This document shows, piece after piece, positions 53,658-62,040 of a stretch of DNA of 64,000 bases. The notes beneath the pieces are model-generated. The model searched no databases and had not been told where the DNA came from. It was given only the letters and a program-made list of their open reading frames with translations. The DNA comes from Ruegeria sediminis (GTDB lineage: Bacteria > Pseudomonadota > Alphaproteobacteria > Rhodobacterales > Rhodobacteraceae), in the NCBI RefSeq assembly GCF_005938215.1, contig NZ_VCPD01000001.1, positions 124,001-188,000 of the forward strand, read 5' to 3'. Both the position numbers and the translations under genes were made by a program. The first letter of the stretch is position 1. Every line of letters starts with the position of its first letter.

Positions 53658-54077
53658 TCACTTGCCCTCCACAGTGAAGGACCCCGACGCGGTCGCGACG
53701 GGACGGTCCTGATCGTCATCCGTCGCGGTGGCGCGCACAAACGCCACGTTCCGCGTGATGTGGTAGCAGGTCGCGCGGGTCGTGATGCTCTGCCCGGGCG
53801 TGGCCGCGCGCATGTAGTCGATCCGCAGGTCGATGGTGGCGGTGCCGCCGGGCGCCGACGGGTGGCTCATCACCGCCGCGCCGCAACAAGTGTCCAGCAT
53901 GGCCGAAACCGCGCCGCCATGAATCACCCCGGTTCGCGGGTCGCCGATCAATGCCTCGTTGTAGGGCATCGTGATCTCGGCCTCTCCGGCGCCGATGCTC
54001 GTCAGTTCGAGCCCCAGCGCCTTTGCGTGCGGGATCGCCTCGATGAATTGGCGCGCCAGTTTCGTTTTGTCGACCAT
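53658..54077 (-). CDS. PaaI-type hotdog thioesterase (shorter)
   Basis: A 139-residue hotdog thioesterase with the signature GVIHGGAVSAMLDTCCGAA and a typical DYMRAATPGQSITTRATCY. It is the first gene of a three-gene minus-strand unit with the longer thioesterase and the MATE gene, and it is divergent from the first MerR gene (116 bases between). Its acyl-CoA substrate is unknown; nearness to the fatty-acid oxidation genes is suggestive only. Confidence 0.9.
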   Translation of the reverse strand: MVDKTKLARQFIEAIPHAKALGLELTSIGAGEAEITMPYNEALIGDPRTGVIHGGAVSAMLDTCCGAAVMSHPSAPGGTATIDLRIDYMRAATPGQSITTRATCYHITRNVAFVRATATDDDQDRPVATASGSFTVEGK

Positions 54078-54193
54078 GTGCTTGGATCCTGTCCTTGCGT
54101 TTCTCCTTTATGATCCGCAGGCTGCGCAAAGAGCAAGCCCGCCTGTTGCGCTTGACTTCGCGACACCATAGGTTGCCGTCGAGGAGAATTGGA

Positions 54194-54562
54194 ATGTCCG
54201 ACACCCGTTTGTCATTCAAGGAGATGTGCGCGGAATTTGACGTCACGCCGCGCACTCTGCGCTACTACGAGTATATCGAACTCCTGCAACCGGATCGCGA
54301 AGGACGTTCGCGATTCTACGGCCCCCGCGAGCGCGCCCGCATGAAGCTTATCCTGCGCGGCCGGAAATTCGGTTTCCAGCTCGAGGAAATCCGGCAGTGG
54401 CTGCTGATCTACGAGGACGAGGGGAACGAAGCGCAGATGGCGGCCTTTGTCGAAATGGCGGACCGGCAGATGCAGGAACTGCGCCAGCAGCGCGAGCAAC
54501 TCGACGAGGCGATGGACGAGTTGCAGCGCCTGCGCGACCAGACCGCGGGCAGCCTTGCCTGA
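54194..54562 (+). CDS. MerR family regulator (paralogue 1)
   Basis: A 122-residue MerR regulator: N-terminal winged HTH (about 5-72, FKEMCAEFDVTPRTLRYYEY, RGRKFGFQLEEIRQWL) and a C-terminal coiled-coil helix (about 85-118). No metal-binding cysteines are present, so it is not a mercury or copper sensor. The ATG at 54194 follows GAGGAGAATTGG. It closely resembles the second MerR 1 kb downstream, and both are likely LiuR-type regulators of acyl-CoA metabolism. No ACGT-type operator was seen before this copy. Confidence 0.9.
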   Translation: MSDTRLSFKEMCAEFDVTPRTLRYYEYIELLQPDREGRSRFYGPRERARMKLILRGRKFGFQLEEIRQWLLIYEDEGNEAQMAAFVEMADRQMQELRQQREQLDEAMDELQRLRDQTAGSLA

Positions 54563-54706
54563 GACACCCTTCTGACAGCGGCTCAATTCGCTGTTATCAG
54601 TGGTCCCGAAACGTTGATCCCAGATTTGCGCAGGATCACTCTTGCAGCTTGAAACCGGACGGTTCCGACAGGGATTCGTCCGGGCCGCTTGCTGGGAGGT
54701 TGCACG

Positions 54707-54898
54707 ATGCGGCATTCGCATTTTCTGCCTGCTCTTTGCTTGGCTATCGCGTTGGCCGGATGCGATATCGGCCCGAACGGCTATGGCACGGCACCTCCGG
54801 GTGTTTCGCAGGCAGAGTGGGACGCCCAGGTCGCAGCGAAACGCAAAGCGCGACGCGAATTCTATTCAGGACCGCGTGGCGGCATGACGGGGCGATGA
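54707..54898 (+). CDS. Small predicted lipoprotein (63 aa)
   Basis: A 63-residue lipoprotein: signal MRHSHFLPALCLAIALAGC with lipobox LAGC (Cys19), then a 44-residue mature part rich in Gly, Arg and Ala (GVSQAEWDAQVAAKRKARRE). An in-frame start at 54689 gives a poorer signal; GGGAGG precedes the ATG at 54707. The SQAEWD ... Y-G pattern resembles the 50-residue lipoprotein at 6427-6579. It sits between the two MerR genes. Function unknown. Confidence 0.75.
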   Translation: MRHSHFLPALCLAIALAGCDIGPNGYGTAPPGVSQAEWDAQVAAKRKARREFYSGPRGGMTGR

Positions 54899-54996
54899 TC
54901 CCGTTGGTCCAAGGACGATTCACGCAGGGATTCCAGCCAAAACGCTCAACGTAGGCGAAACATTCTTGCCGCAACGGCACCTTACGCGAATTGATC

Positions 54997-55011
54997 TTAC
55001 GTCAACGTTTT
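54997..55011. promoter_or_regulatory. LiuR-like operator, distal copy
   Basis: TTACGTCAACGTTTT is a near-palindrome with two ACGT cores spaced as in the MerR-family LiuR/fatty-acid operators (ACGT then AACGT). Its start lies 33 bases upstream of a better copy, about three helical turns, on the same face of the DNA. It lies about 103 bases before the second MerR start. Confidence 0.5.
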
Positions 55012-55029
55012 CATGACGCAGCGTCCGAC

Positions 55030-55044
55030 TTACGTTAACGTCAA
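55030..55044. promoter_or_regulatory. LiuR-like operator, proximal copy
   Basis: TTACGTTAACGTCAA is an almost perfect palindrome centred on GTTAAC. It matches the TTnACGTnnACGTnA-type pattern I recall for LiuR, the MerR-family regulator of branched-chain and fatty-acyl-CoA breakdown. It precedes the second MerR gene and the fatty-acid oxidation run, so autoregulation and control of the operon are expected. Confidence 0.6.
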
Positions 55045-55113
55045 TCTCATGTTGTAAAACGCGCATCGACTGCGCACCTCTTGGCCATGACGCCAGTGAT
55101 GAGAGTTTGAAAA

Positions 55114-55515
55114 ATGACCGAAGAACTGATGACCATCCGCGAAATGTGCGAGGCCTACGACGTAACACCGCGCACCTTGCGTTTCTACGAGGCGAAGGAG
55201 CTTCTGTTCCCGATCCGGGAAGGTCAGAAACGCCTGTTCACCAAACGCGACCGCGCCCGCCTGAAACTGATTCTGCGCGGCAAGCGCTTCGGCTTCAGCC
55301 TCGAGGAAATCCGCCAGCTTCTGGACCTGTACCACGCCGGTGACCAGCAACTGACTCAACTGACCCGCACCTACGAGATCGCTTGCGAGCGGCTGGCGGA
55401 CATGGAGTCGCGGCGTGACGAGCTGACCCAGGCCATCGAGGACCTCAAGGAGCAGTTGAAATGGGGCGAGCAGGTGATCGCCTCCATGAAGAAAGAAAAG
55501 AAGGCCGCCGAGTAA
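55114..55515 (+). CDS. MerR family regulator (LiuR-like, paralogue 2)
   Basis: A 133-residue MerR regulator, with HTH (about 7-75, REMCEAYDVTPRTLRFYEAK, LILRGKRFGFSLEEIRQLLD) and a C-terminal coiled coil ending in a Lys-rich tail. Like paralogue 1 it lacks metal-sensing cysteines. The upstream ACGT palindromes and the adjacent acyl-CoA dehydrogenase (48 bases downstream) point to control of beta-oxidation, probably with an acyl-CoA effector (inference). Confidence 0.92.
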   Translation: MTEELMTIREMCEAYDVTPRTLRFYEAKELLFPIREGQKRLFTKRDRARLKLILRGKRFGFSLEEIRQLLDLYHAGDQQLTQLTRTYEIACERLADMESRRDELTQAIEDLKEQLKWGEQVIASMKKEKKAAE

Positions 55516-55563
55516 CCTGCCCGGCCGCCATCTCTGGACATCCGAACAATCAGGGAGCTTCTC

Positions 55564-57345
55564 ATGCCCGTCTACAACGCCCCGACCAAGGACATGAACT
55601 TCGTTCTGCACGACGTTCTCAAGGTCTCGGAAGCCGACATTCCCGGCTACAGCGAACTGGAGCCCGAATTTACCGGCGCCGTTCTCGAAGAGGCCGGGAA
55701 GGTCGCGACGAACGTCCTGCACCCGTTGAACGCGGTGGGCGATACCGAAGGCTGCCGGTTCGAGAACGGCGTCGTCTACACGCCGACCGGCTTCAAGGAA
55801 GCTTTCGAACAGATGAAGGAAGGCGGCTGGACCGGGCTGGACATGCCCGAGGAATATGGCGGTCAGAACATGCCATACGTTCTGGGCACAGCAGTGGGCG
55901 AGATGTTCTCGGCGGCGAACCAGGCTTTCGTCATGTACCAGGGCCTGACGCACGGCGCCGCCTCGGCGATCCTCGCACATGGCGGCGAGGAGCAGAAGAA
56001 CACCTATCTGCCCAAGATGGTGTCCTGCGAATGGACCGGGACCATGAACCTGACCGAGCCGCATTGCGGCACCGACCTGGGCCTGATGCGCACCAAGGCG
56101 GAACCGCAGTCGGATGGATCCTACAAGATCACCGGGCAGAAGATCTTCATCTCGTCGGGCGACCACGACCTGGCCGACAACATCATCCACCTGGTGCTAG
56201 GCAAGATCGTCGGCGGCCCCGAGGGCATCAAGGGCGTGTCGCTGTTCATCGTACCCAAGTTCCTCGTGAAGGAAGACGGCAGCCTTGGCGAACGCAACGC
56301 GGTCTCGGTCGGCAAGATCGAAGAAAAGATGGGCATCCACGGCAACTCGACCTGCGTGATGAACTATGACGGCGCGACCGGCTACCTGATCGGAGAAGAG
56401 CACAAGGGTATGCGCGCGATGTTCACCATGATGAACGAGGCGCGCCTGGGCGTGGGCATGCAGGGTCTCAGCCAGGCCGAAGCCGCCTATCAGAACGCCT
56501 TGGAATATGCCAAGGATCGCCTTCAGGGCCGCGACGTGACCGGGCCGAAAAACCCCGATGGACCCGCCGATCCGCTGATCGTGCACCCGGACATCCGCCG
56601 CAACCTGATGGATCAGAAAAGCTTCACCGAGGGCGCGCGCGCCTTCATCCTGTGGGGAGCGACCCTGATCGATCAAGCGCATCGCTCGGGCGACGCGGAT
56701 GCGGACGGGCTGATTTCCTTGCTGACCCCGGTCATCAAGGGCTTCCTGACCGATCAGGGCTACGACATGACCGTGCAGGCGCAGCAGGTTTATGGCGGCC
56801 ACGGCTACATCGAGGAATGGGGCATGTCTCAATACACACGCGACGCCCGCATCGCGATGATCTACGAAGGCGCCAACGGTGTTCAGGCGCTGGACCTGGT
56901 CGGCCGCAAGCTGGCCCAGGACGGCGGCAAGCACGTGATGGCGTTCTTCGAGATGGTCAAATCCTTCTGCAAGGAAAACGCCGGTCAGGACGAGGCTTAT
57001 GACAAGGCCTTCATCGAGCCGCTGAAAGCGGCGTCCAAGGATCTGCAGGCGGCCGGAATGTACTTCATGCAGAACGGCATGAAGAACCCCAACAACGCGT
57101 TGGCGGGTTCATACGACTTCATGCACATGTTCGGCCATGTCTGTCTGGGCCTGATGTGGGCGCGCATGGCCAAGGCCGCAGCGTCACAACTGGCGGCAGG
57201 CGCGACTGACGCGGCGTTCTACGAGACGAAGATCAATACCGGCCGCTATTACATGGCGCGACGCCTGCCGGCCACCGCCATGCACCTCGCCCGCATCCAG
57301 TCGGGCGCGGACACGGTGATGGCACTGGACGCGGCGAACTTCTGA
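55564..57345 (+). CDS. Acyl-CoA dehydrogenase (DmdC/long-chain type)
   Basis: A 593-residue FAD acyl-CoA dehydrogenase with the extended C-terminal domain seen in DmdC (methylthiopropionyl-CoA dehydrogenase) and related long-chain enzymes. FAD-binding segments include [15 protein letters not shown] and [14 protein letters not shown]; the catalytic Glu lies in [17 protein letters not shown] (Glu435). It follows the LiuR-like regulator and starts a beta-oxidation set with thiolase and FadB-type enzyme downstream. Substrate is undecided: the thiolase and multifunctional partner favour fatty acyl-CoA, but a DmdC role cannot be excluded. Confidence 0.93.
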   Translation: MPVYNAPTKDMNFVLHDVLKVSEADIPGYSELEPEFTGAVLEEAGKVATNVLHPLNAVGDTEGCRFENGVVYTPTGFKEAFEQMKEGGWTGLDMPEEYGGQNMPYVLGTAVGEMFSAANQAFVMYQGLTHGAASAILAHGGEEQKNTYLPKMVSCEWTGTMNLTEPHCGTDLGLMRTKAEPQSDGSYKITGQKIFISSGDHDLADNIIHLVLGKIVGGPEGIKGVSLFIVPKFLVKEDGSLGERNAVSVGKIEEKMGIHGNSTCVMNYDGATGYLIGEEHKGMRAMFTMMNEARLGVGMQGLSQAEAAYQNALEYAKDRLQGRDVTGPKNPDGPADPLIVHPDIRRNLMDQKSFTEGARAFILWGATLIDQAHRSGDADADGLISLLTPVIKGFLTDQGYDMTVQAQQVYGGHGYIEEWGMSQYTRDARIAMIYEGANGVQALDLVGRKLAQDGGKHVMAFFEMVKSFCKENAGQDEAYDKAFIEPLKAASKDLQAAGMYFMQNGMKNPNNALAGSYDFMHMFGHVCLGLMWARMAKAAASQLAAGATDAAFYETKINTGRYYMARRLPATAMHLARIQSGADTVMALDAANF

Positions 57346-57354
57346 TCCCAGTCT

Positions 57355-57380
57355 GGCTTCGGGCGCAATCGCCCGGAGCC
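57355..57380 (+). other. Hairpin between acyl-CoA dehydrogenase and small gene
   Basis: GGCTTCGGGCG (57355-57365) and CGCCCGGAGCC (57370-57380) form an 11-bp stem (one G-T pair) with a CAAT loop ten bases after the stop. No T-run follows; probably mRNA stabilisation or partial attenuation between genes. Confidence 0.5.
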
Positions 57381-57397
57381 AAACCCCGGAGGACACC

Positions 57398-57610
57398 ATG
57401 CCGAAACGTTTCCGCCTGACCCGCCGTTTTCCCGTCGCGATGACCGAGGACGGGTATCGCAAGCTCAGGAACTTCGCACGCGAAGCGGGCCTGGACGAGG
57501 GCGAGGCGCTGTCCTTCCTGTTCGAAAATTTCAACAGCGTGATCGACGGCGACAACCTGACTCACAGGTTGCGCCTGTTCAACGCGGAACTGGAGGAACG
57601 CAAACGCTGA
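57398..57610 (+). CDS. Small conserved hypothetical protein (70 aa)
   Basis: A 70-residue basic, helical protein (RRFPVAMTEDGYRKLRNFA, DEGEALSFLFENFNSVID). It has no signal or membrane segment. The ATG is preceded by CGGAGGACACC. It lies 52 bases after the acyl-CoA dehydrogenase and is probably in the same transcript. The N-terminal pattern vaguely recalls ribbon-helix-helix or small accessory proteins, but no family is recognised. Confidence 0.75.
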   Translation: MPKRFRLTRRFPVAMTEDGYRKLRNFAREAGLDEGEALSFLFENFNSVIDGDNLTHRLRLFNAELEERKR

Positions 57611-57657
57611 AGACCCGGCCGCGCTGTATCCACGTTTGCGCCAGTTGGCGAGTCTGG

Positions 57658-57693
57658 ATGCCTCCGGCGGGAGTATTTGAGAAAAGATGAAGA
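57658..57693 (+). repeat. Rhodobacteraceae-type interspersed repeat unit
   Basis: ATGCCTCCGGCGGGAGTATT followed by TGAGAAAAGATGAAG matches a short intergenic sequence I recall from many Rhodobacteraceae genomes (TGCCTCCGGCGGGAGTATTT, then a run such as GGAAAAGATGAAG). CCTCCGGCGGG can fold as a small hairpin. It is in the 282-base gap between the 70-residue gene and the GST gene. Only one copy is in this window, so repeat status is from memory. Confidence 0.6.
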
Positions 57694-57892
57694 CGTGATG
57701 CGCCTCTGCCACCGGGCGCACTCGCCATCAGGACAGGGACGACTTCACCTTTTGCGGTCATCGGCTCTCCAGCCTGTACCGCCGGATCATAGAGACAGAT
57801 GAAGGTTAAGAAAGCCTAGCCAATAACACTTCATCTTTTCCCAAATACTCAATTCCGACTTTGCCACGATCGCCACGGGAGGGCCAAAGAGA

Positions 57893-58531
57893 ATGACGAT
57901 CAAACTTTATTGCTTCGGAGAAAGCGGCAATTCCTACAAGGCCGCTCTGGCGCTGGAGTTGTCCGGACTCGATTGGGAGCCGGTATTTGTCGATTTCTTC
58001 AACGGCGAGACCCGAACCCCGGAATATCGCGCCACGGTCAACGAGATGGGCGAGGCTCCGGTTCTGGTAGACGGCGATTTCCGCACCAGCCAGTCCGGCG
58101 CGATCCAGGCCTATGTCACCGAAAAATCGGGCAGGTTCGGCGGCAAGACCCGCGAGGAGAACTACGATATCCTGCGCTGGGTTCTGTGGGACAATCACAA
58201 GCTCAGTTCAATGGCGGGGATGACCCGTTTCCTGATCAATTTCCTGCCCGAAAAGCATCGCAATCCGGATGTGATCGCGTTCAACCAGGGGCGGTTGAAA
58301 GCGGCCTACCAGGTGCTGGACGCCCATCTCGAAGGCCGCGAGTGGATCGTCGGCGATGGCGTGACCAATGCCGATCTCAGTTGCTGCGGCTACCTTTACT
58401 ACCCCGAGCCTTTCGGCTTCGACCGCGCCGAATGGACCAATATCGACGCTTGGCTGACCCGCCTTTCCGAGCAGCCCGGCTGGAAATCCCCGTATGACCT
58501 GATGCCCGGCAATCCGTCGGATCGAGCTTAA
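57893..58531 (+). CDS. Glutathione S-transferase
   Basis: A 212-residue GST with thioredoxin-like N-domain (about 1-80, LYCFGESGNSYKAALALELS, GEAPVLVDGDFRTSQSGAI) and helical C-domain. The SGNSYKAAL motif places a Ser-type catalytic residue near position 10-13. It precedes the thiolase gene by ten bases, so it is probably in the same operon. Glutathione-linked removal of reactive enals or a maleylacetoacetate-type activity are possible; none is shown. Confidence 0.9.
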   Translation: MTIKLYCFGESGNSYKAALALELSGLDWEPVFVDFFNGETRTPEYRATVNEMGEAPVLVDGDFRTSQSGAIQAYVTEKSGRFGGKTREENYDILRWVLWDNHKLSSMAGMTRFLINFLPEKHRNPDVIAFNQGRLKAAYQVLDAHLEGREWIVGDGVTNADLSCCGYLYYPEPFGFDRAEWTNIDAWLTRLSEQPGWKSPYDLMPGNPSDRA

Positions 58532-58541
58532 GGAGAGCATC

Positions 58542-59753
58542 ATGACCGAAGCCTATATCTATGACGCCCTGCGCACTCCGCGCGGCAAGGGCCGCAAGGA
58601 CGGCAGCCTGCACGAGGTGACCTCGCTGCGCCTGTCGGCCCTGACCCTGAACGCGGTGAAAGAGCGCAACAACCTGGACGGCCACGCCGTCGAGGACGTG
58701 ATCTGGGGCAACGTCACCCAGGTGATGGAACAGGGCGGCTGCCTCGCCCGTTCGGCAGTGCTTGCCTCGGACCTCGATGAATCGATCCCTGGCCTGGCGA
58801 TCAACCGCTTCTGCGCCTCGGGTATGGAAGCGGTGAACCTGGCCGCGAACCAGGTCAAGGGCGGCGCGGGCGATGCCTATATCGCTGGCGGCGTCGAGAT
58901 GATGGGCCGCGTCGCCATGGGCAGCGACGGCGCGGCGATCGCCGTGGACCCCAGCCTTGCCATGGACAGCTATTTCGTGCCGCAGGGCATTTCGGCCGAC
59001 ATCATCGCCACCGAATATGGCTTCACCCGCGATCAGGCCGACGCGCTGGCCGTGGAATCCCAACGCCGCGCCAAGGTTGCCTGGGACGAAGGCCGCTTTG
59101 CAAAATCGGTGATTACCGTGCGGGACCAGAACGGCCTGCCGATCCTCGATCACGACGAATACATGCGCCCGGGCACGGACATGCAAAGCCTCGGCGCGCT
59201 GAACGCGTCGTTCCAGATGATGGGCGAACAGATGCCGGGCTTCGACAAGGTGGCGATGCTGAAATACCCTCATCTGGAAAAGATCAACCACATCCACCAC
59301 GCAGGTAACTCATCGGGGATCGTCGATGGCGCCGCCGCCGTTCTGATCGGGAACAAGGAGTTTGGCGAGAAGTACGGCCTCAAACCGCGGGCACGCATCA
59401 AAGCGACGGCCAAGATCGGCACCGACCCGACCATCATGCTGACCGGCCCGGTGCCGGTGACCGAAAAGATCCTGGCCGAGAACGGAATGAAGATCGGCGA
59501 TCTGGACCTGTTCGAGGTGAACGAGGCATTTGCCTCGGTCGTGTTGCGCTTCCAGCAGGCTTTCGACGTGGACCCGGATATCGTGAACGTGAACGGCGGC
59601 TCGATCGCGATGGGCCACCCTCTGGGCGCCACCGGCGCCATCATCATCGGCACCCTGCTGGACGAGTTGGAGCGTCAGGACAAGGAAACCGGCCTCGCCA
59701 CGCTGTGCATCGCGTCCGGCATGGGTGCGGCGACCATCATCGAGCGCGTGTAA
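58542..59753 (+). CDS. fadA: Acetyl-CoA C-acyltransferase (thiolase), FadA-type
   Basis: A 403-residue thiolase that cleaves 3-oxoacyl-CoA to acetyl-CoA and a shortened acyl-CoA. The nucleophilic Cys is in NRFCASGMEAV (Cys91), with the His in NGGSIAMGHPLGATGA and the second Cys in CIASGMGAATIIE. The adjacent FadB-like gene 12 bases downstream makes FadA-type beta-oxidation the best call rather than acetoacetyl-CoA synthesis. Confidence 0.94.
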   Translation: MTEAYIYDALRTPRGKGRKDGSLHEVTSLRLSALTLNAVKERNNLDGHAVEDVIWGNVTQVMEQGGCLARSAVLASDLDESIPGLAINRFCASGMEAVNLAANQVKGGAGDAYIAGGVEMMGRVAMGSDGAAIAVDPSLAMDSYFVPQGISADIIATEYGFTRDQADALAVESQRRAKVAWDEGRFAKSVITVRDQNGLPILDHDEYMRPGTDMQSLGALNASFQMMGEQMPGFDKVAMLKYPHLEKINHIHHAGNSSGIVDGAAAVLIGNKEFGEKYGLKPRARIKATAKIGTDPTIMLTGPVPVTEKILAENGMKIGDLDLFEVNEAFASVVLRFQQAFDVDPDIVNVNGGSIAMGHPLGATGAIIIGTLLDELERQDKETGLATLCIASGMGAATIIERV

Positions 59754-59765
59754 GGAGAAGAACCA

Positions 59766-61964
59766 ATGGCTGATTTCAAATACTCCGTGGACGCGGACGG
59801 CGTCGCCTTCATCACCTGGGACGCCGAAGGCAAGTCGATGAACGTCATGACCCGCGAGGCTTTCGAGTTGGTGGATGGTCTGGTCGACAAGGCGCTTGGC
59901 GATGACGCGGTCAAGGGCATCGTCATCACCAGCGGCAAAAAGGACTTTGCCGGCGGCATGGACCTGAACACGCTGGCTGTGATCCGCGAGGAAGCGGGCG
60001 ACAACCCGGCGCAGGGTCTGTTCGATTTCGTCATGGGCGGTCACCGCATCCTGCGCAAGCTGGAACTGGCGGGAATGGATCCCAAGACCAAGAAGGGCGG
60101 CAAGCCCGTGGCCTGCGCCATCAACGGCACCTGCGCCGGCATCGGCACCGAGATCGCGCTGGCCTGTCATCACCGGGTAATGACCGACAATCCCAAGGCC
60201 AAGATCGGCCTGCCCGAGATCCTTCTGGGCATCTTCCCCGGCGGCGGCGGCACCATCCGCTATTCGCGCATGGTCGGCGCGATGGCGGCGGCCCCGGTCC
60301 TTCTGGAAGGCAAGATGATGGACCCGGCCAAGGCCAAGGGTGCAAGCCTGATCGACGCGGTTTCGGATGACCCGGTCGCCGCGGCCAAGGAATGGGTTCT
60401 GAACGCCAAGGACGCTGATCTGGTCAAGCCGTGGGACGCCAAGGGCTACAAGATGCCCGGCGGCGCGCCTTACCATCCGGCGGGCTTCATGACCTTTGTC
60501 GGCGCTTCCGCCATGGTGAACGGCAAGACCCAAGGCGCCTACCCCGCTCCCAAGGCGCTTTTGAGCGCGATCTACGAAGGCGCGCTGGTCGATTTCGACA
60601 CCGCGCTGAGGATCGAGGCGCGCTGGTTTACCAATGTCCTGATGAACCCGAGTTCCTCGGCGATGATCCGGTCGCTCTTCATCAACAAGCAGGCGCTGGA
60701 AAAAGGCGCGGTGCGGCCCAAGGACGTTCCCGATCAGTCGGTCAGGAAGATCGGCGTTCTGGGTGCCGGCATGATGGGCGCGGGCATCGCGCTGGTCAGT
60801 GCGCAGGCCGGGATGGAGGTTGTCCTGATCGACCGCGACCAGGCTGCCGCCGACAAGGGAAAGGCCTATACCGAAGCTTATCTCGACAAGGGCATCAAGC
60901 GCGGCAAGGTCACGGCCGAGAAGAAGGAAGCCATGCTGGGCCAGATCACCGCAACGCCGGACCTGCAGAAGCTGCAGGGCTGCGACCTGATCATCGAGGC
61001 GGTTTTTGAAGACCCGGGCGTGAAGGCCGACATGACCAAAAGGGTCGAGGCGATCATCCCCGAGGACTGCATCTTTGCCTCCAACACTTCGACCCTGCCG
61101 ATCACCGGTCTGGCCGAAGCCTCGGTCCGGCCCGAGCAGTTCATCGGCATCCACTTCTTCTCGCCGGTCGAGAAGATGTTCCTGGTCGAGATCATCAAGG
61201 GCAAAAAGACCGGCGATCGCGCGGTGGCCAAGGCGCTCGACTATGTGCGCCAGATCCGCAAGACGCCGATCGTGGTCAATGACGCCCGGTTCTTCTATTG
61301 CAACCGCTGCATCATTCCCTACGTCAACGAAGGCGCGCGGATGATCACCGAGGGCGTGAGCCCCGTACTGATCGACAATGCCGCCCGCCAGCTTGGCTTC
61401 CCGGTAGGGCCGATCCAACTGACCGACGAAACCTCGATCGACCTTGGCGCCAAGATCGCGCGGGCGACCAAGGCGGCGATGGGCGACGCCTACCCGGAAA
61501 GCCCGGCAGACGATCTGATCTTCTGGATGGAGGACCTGGGGCGTCTGGGCCGCAAGACGAATGCGGGCTTCTTCGACTATGACGACAAGGGCAAGCGCGT
61601 CGGATACTGGAAAGGCTTGCAGGAGAAATACCCGCTGGCTGACGAGCAGCCTGACCTGATCGAGGTGCAGGAACGCCTGATGTTCGCGCAGGTGCTGGAA
61701 GCGGTCCGCGCGCTGGAGGAAGGTGTGCTGGAAGACATCCGCGAAGGCGATGTCGGTGCCGTTCTAGCCTGGGGCTTTGCACCGTGGTCGGGCGGACCGC
61801 TCAGCTGGCTCGACATCATCGGCACGCCATATGCGGCCGAGCGGTGCGACCAGTTGGCCGAGAAATATGGGCCACGGTTCGCCTGCCCGCCGCTGCTGCG
61901 CGAGATGGCGGACAAGGGGCAGAGCTTCTACGGACGCTTCAACCCCGAAGCCAAGGCCGCATGA
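59766..61964 (+). CDS. fadB: FadB-type enoyl-CoA hydratase/3-hydroxyacyl-CoA dehydrogenase
   Basis: A 732-residue multifunctional enzyme: N-terminal crotonase domain (about 1-190) with the catalytic glutamates in GIGTEIALACHH and GLPEILLGIFPGGGGT, then an NAD-binding domain starting KIGVLGAGMMGAGIALV (about 329-345) and two 3HCDH C-terminal domains. HFFSPVEKMFLVE contains the catalytic His region. With the thiolase it forms the beta-oxidation complex. The ATG at 59766 follows AAGGAGAAGAACC. Confidence 0.96.
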   Translation: MADFKYSVDADGVAFITWDAEGKSMNVMTREAFELVDGLVDKALGDDAVKGIVITSGKKDFAGGMDLNTLAVIREEAGDNPAQGLFDFVMGGHRILRKLELAGMDPKTKKGGKPVACAINGTCAGIGTEIALACHHRVMTDNPKAKIGLPEILLGIFPGGGGTIRYSRMVGAMAAAPVLLEGKMMDPAKAKGASLIDAVSDDPVAAAKEWVLNAKDADLVKPWDAKGYKMPGGAPYHPAGFMTFVGASAMVNGKTQGAYPAPKALLSAIYEGALVDFDTALRIEARWFTNVLMNPSSSAMIRSLFINKQALEKGAVRPKDVPDQSVRKIGVLGAGMMGAGIALVSAQAGMEVVLIDRDQAAADKGKAYTEAYLDKGIKRGKVTAEKKEAMLGQITATPDLQKLQGCDLIIEAVFEDPGVKADMTKRVEAIIPEDCIFASNTSTLPITGLAEASVRPEQFIGIHFFSPVEKMFLVEIIKGKKTGDRAVAKALDYVRQIRKTPIVVNDARFFYCNRCIIPYVNEGARMITEGVSPVLIDNAARQLGFPVGPIQLTDETSIDLGAKIARATKAAMGDAYPESPADDLIFWMEDLGRLGRKTNAGFFDYDDKGKRVGYWKGLQEKYPLADEQPDLIEVQERLMFAQVLEAVRALEEGVLEDIREGDVGAVLAWGFAPWSGGPLSWLDIIGTPYAAERCDQLAEKYGPRFACPPLLREMADKGQSFYGRFNPEAKAA

Positions 61965-61974
61965 TCGGTACGCG

Positions 61975-61994
61975 GGCGCATCCCCAAATGCGCC
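61975..61994 (+). terminator. Possible terminator after fadB
   Basis: GGCGCAT and ATGCGCC form a seven-base stem with a six-base loop ten bases after the fadB stop. The tail (AGCGTTATCCC) is not T-rich, so termination would be weak or Rho-dependent. It lies between convergent fadB and the Hint gene. Confidence 0.4.
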
Positions 61995-62040
61995 AGCGTT
62001 ATCCCAATCTCCGTCAAACCAAACTGCCTGACCGCAGGAT

